Source: Tetmemena sp. SeJ-2015
Taxonomy: Eukaryota > Ciliophora > Spirotrichea > Sporadotrichida > Oxytrichidae
NCBI GenBank assembly: GCA_027382625.1
Contig: JAJKFJ010023670.1
Location: forward strand, 1 to 18,002
Direction: 5' to 3'
Length of the DNA: 18,002 bases
Positions 9,480 to 17,618 of the stretch are shown piece after piece. Below the pieces are notes generated by a model. That model was not told the origin of the DNA. It searched no databases and worked only from the letters and a program-made list of their open reading frames with translations. Position 1 is the stretch's first letter, and each line of letters opens with the position of its first letter. Both the position numbers and the translations under genes were made by a program.

Positions 9480-10460
9480 TTTATCCTTATTAATCCTTCT
9501 TGATTATACAAATTATTAAATTATTATTACAATATTGTGTAAGTGGATCCTGAATATCACTTATAAATTATTTCTAAAGTGACAAAAATAATAAAATTAA
9601 TCCCAAAGCAGAATATAGTAATTTTAATTTAATTATTAATCTAAAGCAAAATCAATGAAATATAAGAGTAAAACCAGGCTTTATAAAAAGATTGATTTCG
9701 TTTATTTTGGAAAATTATGTAACAAGACCCTTTCAAAAAATCATTAAAAATCAGCTGTTTCAGGCTTATTTTTCGAGGTAACCAGAAAAAAATGGATCAA
9801 AGGATAAAATTTACAACTTTTTTAATATATTTTTAAAAATTTTAGGGCAATATTTGTTTAATAGCGAAAAAAGACATTATATACATTTTTCAGATTTTTT
9901 GTAGAATGTCAATTTAAAAAAATTTCCTCGAGGTGTCGATTCACGACTTATTTAGAAAATTCAGGAGGCCATTCAGAAATTTTATCTCATCCATTGTTTC
10001 TTAATCTTAAAATAAGTAAAGGTATAATCGTGTAAAGCATGATTCTTTGGCTTAAGAATTTATGTCCTCAACCTACTCTTCTTTTTATTAGTAAACAGTT
10101 TGTTTATTTGAGTTTTAAAATAATAACAATGGAATTATTACTTAAAAAAACGAAAAATCCTTCAATAGTTAACTCTTTAAAGGCAGACTCATGCTTACAT
10201 AATTATACCTCTGTTTTTTTTTAAGATTAAGGAATAATTGGTGAGAGAAGACTTTTAAATATAATCCTCATTTATCTTTCTAAATAAGATCATTAAAGTG
10301 ATGCGTCACTTTGAGAAAAAAATATTCGTTTTTTTTATTACAAAAAACCAATACCGCCTAAAATCTCAACTAAGATGCTCCAAAATAAATTGCAATACCT
10401 CATATACATCATGCGAAGAGCTATAACGACAAGAGTTAAATACAGTGAGGAGAATGATTG
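9480..10460. other. AT-rich DNA, no gene seen
   Basis: Low-complexity AT-rich sequence. At 9503-9555 it resembles the upstream flank of LanC-like copy 2 (separate entry). A hairpin with 7-bp arms, AAAGTGA/TCACTTT around TGCG, lies at 10295-10312. A plus-strand frame at 10039-10224 is short, hydrophobic and without recognisable motif, and I do not call it. Confidence 0.5.
9503..9555. promoter_or_regulatory. Relic of a LanC-like 5' flank
   Basis: AAATTATTAAATTATTAT, then an ATATTGT element and GGATCC, occur in the same order and spacing here and just upstream of the start of copy 2 (14779-14830). Copy 1 lacks GGATCC next to its own ATG. This may be the original upstream region of copy 1, displaced by the transposon. 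The similarity is partly low-complexity, so the call is tentative. Confidence 0.35.
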
Positions 10461-10462
10461 AT

Positions 10463-10484
10463 TATGGGTGAAATATGAATGCAT
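10463..10484. repeat. Solo end related to the 680-1176 element
   Basis: TATGGGTGAAATATGAATGC matches the TA plus terminal repeat at 678-697 (TATGGGTGAAATACGATTAC) at 17 of 20 positions. I found no partner in inverted orientation nearby, so it is a single end of a diverged or truncated copy. If orientation is preserved, the body lies to the right, toward the coding island at 10620-10885. Confidence 0.5.
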
Positions 10485-10619
10485 TATAGCGAATTTGAAA
10501 AATGTAAAATAAAACGTTTATATTCTACAAGCTTTTCAATTACAAGTAGGAATTCGTACCAAAGTTAGAATGTGCATTTAGTTTACTTTTAGATTTGTAA
10601 TTGACAATTTTCGTTTTAA

Positions 10620-10885
10620 ATAGATGCAACAGTCTCAGTTATTAGAGATATCTTTAGAGCAATATATCCTCTTATTTCCATTAATCCTCATCCTTGATTG
10701 GCTTATAAATGTCCATCACTCTGTATTCCCACCAATGACCATTATGTCTTGCATTTACGCCCAAGTAGATACCATCGCGTCGATCATCTCTTTAATATGT
10801 TCCCATAAAAGTATTGCCAGTTGTATTCATGCTCATCCACTGTTTGCCATTAAATTTAATTTAGAATTATTTTTGTGAATTAATT
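10620..10885 (-). pseudogene. Unknown protein-coding island (fragment)
   Basis: On the minus strand, with TAA/TAG as Gln, about 80 codons have clear protein character and purine-first codons: KFNGKQWMSMNTTGNTFMG, RDDRRDGIYLGVNARHNGHW, WEYRVMDIYKPIKDEDQWKQ. The surroundings on both sides are AT-rich and not protein-like, although the frame stays free of TGA well past both ends. No ATG is clearly placed and no stop lies close by. It could be one macronuclear-destined segment (MDS) of a gene whose other pieces lie elsewhere, an exon of a transposon gene, or a fragment. I do not recognise the family. The antisense frame (10624-10878, plus strand) is judged a shadow. Confidence 0.5.
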
Positions 10886-11074
10886 AAACTCAGTCTTGTA
10901 ATTAAGAGTCGTTGCATTTAACTTTATCAAATTAGACAATCACACAATCGTATATGACCTATAATGATTTGACCCTTTCGGTAAGTAAGCGCTTGGAATG
11001 CCCAACATAAGTTATAAGTTCTAATTAAGTTCGATAGCTATGTAAACATGCTTAATTCACTCCTGTTTTGTAGG

Positions 11075-11740
11075 ATGATTACCAGTATCTCTAAGCTAGT
11101 TAAAGTGAAGAACAAGAGCTGCTTCTCTCTACTCAATCAACAGAATACCACTCTCCAACTCAACACAGATAGAGCAAGAGTAGTGCTAACAGTGACTCTG
11201 AAAGCAAGACCATTCTAATTTCAACTTGTAGCTGAAATGTCATAAGTTGGAAGCAAATAATGAATGATGGAAACATAGCAAGGCAGTTAATAGAATCTAA
11301 TTTACCCTAGCCGAGGAGGACTGTGCTCTAAAAAAGTGCATACAAATTGAGCAGAGATAGCGCAGGGAGAATGATATGAATTTGCAGCAGTAGTATTACA
11401 TGTAATCCGTATCAGAGATCTTTCAAGACCAAGATATTACAACTCACTTCTTGGAAGTAAGAGTCCATTCAACTGTCTTTGAGAATTTTGAACAAAAGCT
11501 CTGAACTACATAAGGAAATCACTACTCTTCGAGGACGAAGACATCCTACTCTTTATGGATAACGCAGTGGTTTGCCACCATTAAAAAGTGATCTAAACTT
11601 GCAAAAAGTTAAAGTATCATCTTCTGCTCAACAATGGGTACTAACCCGAGTTTCATCTGGTCCAAAAAATTTTCGAATTATTGAAAAGAAATTTTAACAG
11701 TGCGCAAGTTGAGAGGAAGTAAGCTGCATGCATAGCAGGA
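11075..11740 (+). pseudogene. Tc1/mariner-type DDE transposase, decayed, copy 2
   Basis: ATG at 11075 opens a basic N-terminal stretch (MITSISKLVKVKNKS) to TGA 11261-11263. A second frame holds a helix-turn-helix-like IMNDGNIARQLIESNLPQP, a third runs 11350-11504 (DITTHFLEVRVHSTVFENFE), and a fourth from 11505 carries LLFEDEDILLFMDNAVVCHH and YQPEFHLVQKIFELLKRNF. The DNA box has its Asp at 11558-11560. The aligned position of the final catalytic Glu is CAA (Gln) at 11663-11665, 34 residues further on, the spacing expected of DD34E transposases. At least three frame changes and loss of the Glu make this a dead copy. It is in the opposite orientation to the copy at 8.4-9.3 kb and is followed at once by the inverted-repeat segment at 11746-12079. 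Confidence 0.75.
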
Positions 11741-11745
11741 TTTAC

Positions 11746-12079
11746 TATTATCCGTTCAGCCCCGATTTTTCAAAAACTTTTCAGTCTCCTTCTGTAAGAC
11801 CTGGACGAACGAGGACGAAGTACTTTCCATCTGGGTTAAAACTTGGTACTGTAAGCGCTCCTTGTCGACAGAGTATTGCTACAAAAATGTCAAAAAAAGG
11901 TAATTTTACTTTATTAAATCCCACAATTGTAGGGTTATTTATGGACTGGCAACATGCCAATCATGGATGGATTTGAAGCAACTTCTCTAAAGTTCAGTAA
12001 AAAGACGAAAAAAGTGGCTACTTACTGGGCAAGCTGGCTTCCTAGCCAGTAGTCAAAAATCGGGCCTGAACGTATAATA
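11746..12079. mobile_element. Inverted-repeat-flanked 334-bp segment
   Basis: The left end (11746-11772) and right end (12053-12079, reverse complement) match at about 24 of 27 positions; the core is CGTTCAGSCCCGATTTTT with S = C or G. TA dinucleotides sit at both outer edges. The right arm contains a nested hairpin (CTACT..ACTGG / GCCAGTAG, 12018-12052). The inside is GC-richer than its surroundings and holds a receiver-domain fragment. It may be a small TIR element that captured coding DNA, or a segment flanked by elimination signals. Confidence 0.6.
11905..12010 (+). pseudogene. Response-regulator receiver domain fragment
   Basis: The frame reading NPTIVGLFMDWQ and, one base later, MPIMDGFEATSLKFS together reproduce the beta3 strand and following loop of a two-component receiver (LxxMDxxMPxMDGxEA). 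The phospho-acceptor Asp would be GAC at 11944-11946. One extra base (C at about 11953) separates the halves. No receiver start (DD motif) or conserved Lys region is recognisable inside the segment, so only the middle of the domain is present. An alternative boundary is a GTAATT..TTGTAG intron at 11900-11932. Ciliates carry many hybrid histidine kinases with such domains, so this is probably a gene fragment or one MDS of such a gene. The motif is distinctive, but the fragment is short. Confidence 0.6.
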
Positions 12080-12640
12080 TATCTCAATAGCTGTTCTGTC
12101 AATTTTCAATAAACACTCGATTATAATAAATACTTGCTATAGCAGAAAAATAAATCTCATTTTTTTTAAATATAAGTTTTGGTTTAAAGCTTCCTAAAAT
12201 ATTAAAGAATATCAGTAAATAAAAAATATAACCAATTTTTTTTTGAATTGAAGCTGAAAATCATAAAAAATTTATAAGATCAATTTAAGATTTGCAATTT
12301 TCCAAATGATTAGGAATTATTAAAAATCTAGAGAGAGCCAAATATTTTAGCTAAAATTAATAAAACTAAAAATTTTGAACTGCATTAAAAATAAGAGAAA
12401 TAAGACGACCTATTCATTTAATTTTATTCATCCCATTTTTAACTTAGAATTATAAATTGGAATAATATCTTTGACAATACTTAAAATTATTATTTTTCTT
12501 TCAAATTTTATTATACCATAAACATTGAATTTAAATATTAAATCTAATTTAGAAAATATTTGTAAGAAATGTCTTGTATATATATTCTATAACATATAGA
12601 AATTACTAATTTTATATTCTGATGATTATTGTGACAAAAG
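12080..12640. other. AT-rich DNA, no gene seen
   Basis: Very AT-rich. The frame downstream of the transposase stays free of TGA for some distance, but its composition is Lys/Asn/Ile-rich as expected from AT-rich noncoding DNA. Confidence 0.5.
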
Positions 12641-12652
12641 AGGAACTAATTC

Positions 12653-12760
12653 CCTATCAATGACACTGAAATCAGCAAACTTCTTCACTACAAGCGAGAA
12701 TCATGAAGCCTGTGCCAGAGAGGCTGCAACGTAGAAAGTCTTTGTATCAAAAATAGCAGT
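12653..12760. other. Short GC-richer island, possible coding fragment
   Basis: About 100 bp of clearly higher GC in AT-rich surroundings. The plus strand reads MTLKSANFFTTSENHEACAR and EAATQKVFVSK without a stop. The minus strand reads DTKTFYVAASLAQAS, TGA, FSLVVKKFADFSVIDRELVP. Either could be an isolated coding segment; the strand cannot be decided and no family is recognised. Confidence 0.3.
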
Positions 12761-13008
12761 AATTTTATTAAAATTGAGGCTTAAAATCATAAATTTTTAA
12801 TATAGTAAACTATATTTTTGGTATAGTTTTGATTAAAATTTATTATTAAAAAAAATTATAAAGATAAATTAAAAAAGCAAGTAAATTATTTCTTCTCTTT
12901 CATATTAAGTTGAACTAATTTTTGCTTTAAAAGTAGAATGATAAACAAAGATTTGTAGTTTTTATATAATTGTGAATGATAAAAGGATTATAGATTGTGT
13001 TTATAGAA

Positions 13009-14773
13009 TCATTGAGTTAAGAATCTGTTTTCTTCAGAAGCAGGTAATTTCATCTTGTATGCACCCTTGTTAAGAGTCTTGTGAGAGATTTTACCCCAGC
13101 CAATCATCCACATCTGACCAACTTCTTTTCCCTCGCTCTCATCAAAGTAGTTTTAAATATATTATAAGGCAATACAGCAACAACAAATATTCATTTTGTA
13201 AAGTAGGTAATCATGTCTGAGTAAGTAGCAATTGCAGAAGCTGCAGAGTCCACGAAGCTAGAGTACTGACCTAGACAGTCGAAGGAAATCATCTGATCTG
13301 GGTCAGTAAGTTGAGGGATGTCAAGAGCGAACTTTAATCTCTATATAATTGAATGTTAAATTTAATTGAATGAACTTGTGCATTTCAACTGCATAGTACT
13401 TGAACTTAGGATTCTTGGTGATAGAGTACAAATAGAGCAGCATGTAAATGTTGGAGGAGGTTCCGTGACATAGATTCATGCCCTTCACTAACACTCCATA
13501 CTGGAAAGTGTAGTCAGCTGCTAGTTCTGCGGCCTTCAGGTACTTCTCATCCCCAAACACTTAAAATCAATTGAGATAACTATTCTATATAATCTTTGTA
13601 AGCAAGGCCGAGTACTGGGATAGCTGAGGGAGCGCCGTGGCACCACTGAACTCTCTCCTCCATACCTCTTTGGATGTCAACGACTTAGCCATCAAGTCTT
13701 TGTCTTGCAATCAGATAGTCAACCGAGATCTAGAGATAGTGGCGCACAGTCTCATTATTAACGAGCTCTGGTTGCTGAAGAAGGCGGTGGAGGATTCCTG
13801 CTGAGCCTCCACCGAATCCTATTGTATTCTAAGCATTAGGGAAAGGCAATGGGAAGATGCTTATCCTACTATAAATATTATATTTAAGACAAGTGTTCCA
13901 TTTTCAAGTCTGTTCTTGTAGCCATACTCGAAGAGGTGATGGGCATATCTGCTGACATCTTCTTTTTCAAAAAGTTACTGATCGTAGTAGCTTTCAAGGA
14001 AGTCAAGTGCGTACAAGAAGCCTGTGATTCCATCGTCGTAGTTTGTGTGCTGTGTAATTGTGGGGCGCTTAAAAACTTCTCTCACCTAGTCTATGTAGTA
14101 TTGAGCCCTCACAATCTATATTATAAAATATAAATAAAATTTGAAATTAAATGATTAAAGGAGTGTCACCAAGAGAGTCATAGATAACACTAGCAACTGA
14201 GAACACACCAACATTTCCATGAATGAAGGAGATGTAGTCATCATGTTCTTTGGATACGTCCTTAAGACTACCCTCGATATAGGTTTTAGCGAGTCCAAGA
14301 TAGTATGGGGCCTTCTCAGGTTCTACGAGTTTATTGTTCTGGTAGAGTTTCCAAAATGTAAGAGCAATTAAAATTGTTCTCAAAATCTATTTTTGAGCTC
14401 TACCTGAAGATCCAATGTAAAGCCAGTTGCAAGGCTGCCCTTCATAGTCGCACTTGAAGTCTGGTGGAGCATTGATGAGTGTCATGTTAACATATTGTTC
14501 CATCCTGAGATGCATCTTATCCTTATAGGTCTAGGGGAAGCTGACTTCATTGTCCACACTCCAAGGGCTGATGATTGAAGAGTGGTCGAAGAATACATTT
14601 GAAGGAGGCTAGTCATAGCCTGCACATCCACCGCACTTTTGATGCTGGATTGGGCTGGAGAAGTACTTTGAGAAATCATTCTCAGAAGAGGAGAACATTT
14701 AGACTGATCCCTAAACACGAGTGTTAACGAAACCAGCCACAAGAAGGGCGGTTGCAAATGATTTGGATAGCAT
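13009..14773 (-). CDS. LanC-like protein, secreted form, copy 2 (IES-interrupted)
   Basis: Start ATG at 14773-14771 and stop TGA at 13011-13009. Removing five IESs (37, 32, 34, 43 and 56 bp) leaves 1563 nt, exactly the length of copy 1, giving 520 residues. The signal peptide is MLSKSFATALLVAGFV. LanC motifs are intact: HGNVG near 185, GFGGGSAGI near 296-304 (closer to the family consensus than copy 1), Cys355 in WCHG, and Cys401-His402 in CHG. Gln codons TAA and TAG occur from residue 21 on, confirming the code. The paralogue differs mostly in the mature N-terminal part (for example QHQKCGGCAGYD against QHQMFGGCSGYD), which adds a Cys. At residues around 131-138 the copies read different frames for eight codons. 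It is probably a second active zinc-dependent LanC-like enzyme or binding protein of the secretory pathway; the substrate is unknown. Confidence 0.9.
13144..13199 (-). other. IES E of LanC-like copy 2 (56 bp, pointer CTACTTT)
   Basis: AAAGTAG on the plus strand at 13144-13150 and 13200-13206. Excision joins DMIT to YFDESEG. Copy 1 has 72 bp with pointer ACCT, shifted a few bases yet giving the same joined coding sequence. Confidence 0.87.
13329..13371 (-). other. IES D of LanC-like copy 2 (43 bp, pointer AAGTTC)
   Basis: GAACTT on the plus strand at 13329-13334 and 13372-13377. Excision joins EMHK to FALDIP. Same length as in copy 1, but the pointer is one base longer and roughly a third of the interior differs. 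Confidence 0.88.
13560..13593 (-). other. IES C of LanC-like copy 2 (34 bp, pointer AAG)
   Basis: CTT on the plus strand at 13560-13562 and 13594-13596. Excision joins AYK to VFGDEKYL. Identical in all 34 bases to IES C of copy 1. Confidence 0.88.
13854..13885 (-). other. IES B of LanC-like copy 2 (32 bp, pointer TCTT)
   Basis: AAGA on the plus strand at 13854-13857 and 13886-13889. Excision joins NGTLV to FPLPFPN. The copy 1 insert is 34 bp with a 6-bp pointer, yet the coding join is at the same base. Confidence 0.87.
14113..14149 (-). other. IES A of LanC-like copy 2 (37 bp, pointer ATT)
   Basis: AAT on the plus strand at 14113-14115 and 14150-14152. Excision joins LGDTPLII to VRAQYY. Same length and position as in copy 1. 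Confidence 0.85.
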
Positions 14774-14778
14774 TATAA

Positions 14779-14830
14779 AAATTATTAAATTATTATACGA
14801 TATTGTAGTTGGATCCACATATCCATTAAA
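14779..14830 (-). promoter_or_regulatory. 5' flank of LanC-like copy 2
   Basis: AT-rich region directly upstream of the ATG, holding AAATTATTAAATTATTAT, an ATATTGT element and GGATCC. The same series recurs at 9503-9555, which suggests shared ancestry and possibly promoter function. No defined ciliate promoter motif is claimed. Confidence 0.3.
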
Positions 14831-14834
14831 TATG

Positions 14835-17440
14835 CCTATTGTATTATAGTGAAGAATTTAATTGTAAGGAGAAGGCTGATACTTATAAATTTTCTTACAC
14901 ATAATTAAAATGTCAAAAAAAAAGCTAAGGCAATTGAGTTTCAGAAGATAACAACTTGACTGTCTATTTTTCGCACTTTATTTTGTTATTAGCAGCTGAA
15001 CTATGTTATGCAAAAATATATTTTATATTTTATTTTATATATTGTGAGGATAGCAAGGAATGAATACATCAAAAGTTTAATACACCTAGTAAAAATCTGT
15101 CATCAGAGTGCGAAAAGTAAAGATTCCTCCTTCACTCATGTAAGTAAGCTAAAATGTACTTAAATCACTAAGAATAGAAGAAGTTTAAGACAAAGGAAGT
15201 ATAAAAGACGTGAGAGCAAAATTAAGTAATCTATGTCTACCTAAATTTATGCATTTTCCTTTTTATAATTTTTTTCATTAATGACGAGTGTAATTATCCT
15301 TTCATTCGTAAATTTAAGATGATTATTTGTGAATTATCAGCATTCTTCTCAATATCAAATTATTCCCTTTATTATCTATCTTCAATTATCTGTCATCAAT
15401 AAAATAAATTTTATAAATTAAGTTGTTTATTCTTAAAATTTCCCTTTTTTTAAATCTGAGAAGAAAAACTTTAATCAGACTATAAAAATTTATTGCAATG
15501 TATATTTATTTATCTAATTTATAATTTAAAGATATAAGAATTTATTTTATGAGATGAATACCAATAGATGATCGCTGATTGTAAAAAAAAAGATTAATAA
15601 AAACCCTTTAGCATTTAGTAAGCTTGTTTTATCTATAAATCTGATTAGTTATTATATAAATTTCAATTGCTCAATAGGTTTTCAACCTAATTTGTTTTAT
15701 TAAGATACTCTACCGACCTGTCGCAACCTTAAACTCCTTATTATTTCTGATATATTTTGCTGTTCATCATTCCTGCTAATTCTTTTTATCAGATAATGAG
15801 TAATGAATGATATATTTGGAGTAAATTTACATAATATGTTTAATCTCAAATAGCAGTATTCACTCTTAATGTTAATATTCCGTTAATTGTTTAAAAAATT
15901 TAATTAATAAAACAATGATTTATTTCAATTATGTTACCTTTTGATAATCAGTACTTCTCCAGTTACTTTAATCTACTCTTAAAATCTCTTATCCTTATCA
16001 TCATTTCACGCCATAATGTTATTCATATTAAAACTGTGGATGAAATTATGAAAGGTTTCAGTGTAATTGCTACCTTACAGCACTTATAATCAATCATACC
16101 ATTATATGATTTTAGCAATGCTTTATTACGAAATAAATTTTGAATTATTGAAAAATCACCGAAATAAATTAGAAATTTAAAATGAAAGATATTATTATGG
16201 TTAAATAATTATGATAAATTAATATTTAAGAATACATAATCATTGATTAACTGACGTCATGGGCTCAAACTTGTTTATTGGGCGCGGTTACACCTGTTAT
16301 AATCTTGTTTATTTCTCCCAGTGAAGTTACTCCTTAATTCCATAATAATTCCTTATAAAATTATTACTCATTACTAATTTATTTTGCGAAATATTCAATT
16401 AAGAGACATCTGCACCGCCAATAATAAATTAATATGAGATATTTTATATAGAAGAATATAAAAGCTATTAAATTAATAAAGCATTATTTACTTCGATATT
16501 AACATTTATTTTCAATTTTAAACAAATGAAAAGATTTAGAAATATAGGAAATAAATTATAACTTATTGATAAATAATTCTGTATTTGTTATCATGAAATA
16601 AATAAAAATTTTATAATAAATAATTATATTAAATTTCAGTAAAAAAATAATGAATTAGTATGATGAAATAAATATTAAAACCAAACCAATTAACATGGTG
16701 ATTGTACATTTTTTTATGCTACTAGTGGGGAAACAGGAAATTATCTTTAAATAATAAATTAAAAAAAAAAATAATTAATTGCTAATACTAGACAGAGGAG
16801 TCGCTGTCAAATCCCAAAGATTTTAATAGAAGTTGCTTATAAGCGTATTATACAAAGATTTAGTCATAGGAGAATAAATGAAAACTTAAATAAAAACGAT
16901 TTAATTGCTCAAAAAATAATAACATTTCGCTTAATCACATTTTATAAAAGCCTAATAAGAGTTTTCTTGAAATCTTTTTAAGATGAGATCGGAGGTTTTA
17001 GAGTGATAATTTACAGTAATCCTTGAAAAACAAAATAAATAAATTTATCTAAATTAGGCAAGGACTATATTTCTTGAACTAACTTTTTTTGCTGCTCGTG
17101 CATGCTTCTGTGAGCAAGAGCAAGGTAGGTATGAATCAATAAACTTCTATTTACACTTTGGAATCTGTTCTCAATTAAAGCTCCATAATATGATAAGAAG
17201 GTGATGATAATTTGTGCATAATTAATTTCTTTATTTTAAGATGAGTATAAATTAGTAATCGGAGAAGGTAGAATTCTCAAATAAATGATGTTTAAAACAC
17301 AATAAGGCAAGATATATATTCGTTTTAATAAAAATTCTGATCTGACTTTCTGACTAAAATAAGGATAGGAAGGGTCTTATCTTTTAACTTTCTAACAAAA
17401 TGAAAGATTTGTAAGTTTGAATGTGAGCATTAAACAAAAA
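14835..17440. other. AT-rich DNA, no convincing gene
   Basis: AT-rich throughout. Minor features: an ATG-to-TGA frame of 29 codons at 14910-14999; TTTTCGCACT near 14971 with its inverse AGTGCGAAAA near 15107; a GC-richer patch at about 16250-16330 with the palindrome TGACGTCA; and a TGAGCAAGAG stretch near 17110 that also occurs in the minus strand of transposase copy 1 (about 9000-9010). None supports a gene call. Confidence 0.5.
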
Positions 17441-17618
17441 ATAAAAATAATTCTATAATACTTTTTATTAATGGGTTTGCGTTCATGATCGGCCACACAA
17501 CCTGAAGTACGGAGAGCTCCTCAAAGAGCACAAAAATTAGTAAGATTTGTTGCTTCAGACATCTCTGATTGTTTTAAATAATAGAGAAGTACATCGTGAA
17601 GACAAGCTAGACCGAAAG

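Larger units (their letters stand above)
5770..9480. mobile_element. Decayed TBE-like DNA transposon (three ORF remnants)
   Basis: Between LanC-like copy 1 and the AT-rich DNA starting near 9480 lies 3.7 kb of GC-richer sequence with three ORF remnants: a large one on the minus strand, one of about 200 residues on the plus strand, and a Tc1/mariner DDE transposase on the minus strand. From general knowledge, Oxytricha TBE transposons are about 4 kb with 57, 22 and 42 kDa (transposase) genes; size, gene number and sizes match. All three ORFs carry frameshifts or in-frame TGAs. I found no convincing terminal inverted repeats and no C4A4 repeats, so the ends are approximate. The TBE assignment is inference; the transposase is seen directly. 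Confidence 0.6.
12878..14773 (-). repeat. Duplication unit 2 (LanC-like gene plus 3' flank)
   Basis: Direct-repeat partner of 3828-5744. Similarity runs from about 12878 through the gene. Upstream of the ATG the two copies stop resembling each other in place, but a matching stretch is found at 9503-9555. Confidence 0.85.

Noticed and set aside
11728..11976. Plus-strand 82-codon ORF as one intact gene
   Set aside because: Only its last part (LFMDWQ) matches a family, and it is out of frame with the rest of the receiver motif. The first part has an equally plausible opposite strand (VPSFNPDGKYFVLVRPGLTE), so only the receiver fragment is called.
14482..14757. Minus-strand ORF of 91 codons in the standard code (MQPPFLWLV...)
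   Set aside because: Out-of-frame shadow of the N-terminal part of LanC-like copy 2.
16250..16330. GC-richer patch with TGACGTCA as a tRNA gene or regulatory island
   Set aside because: No cloverleaf or T-loop motif could be found, and a single palindrome is not enough for a regulatory call.
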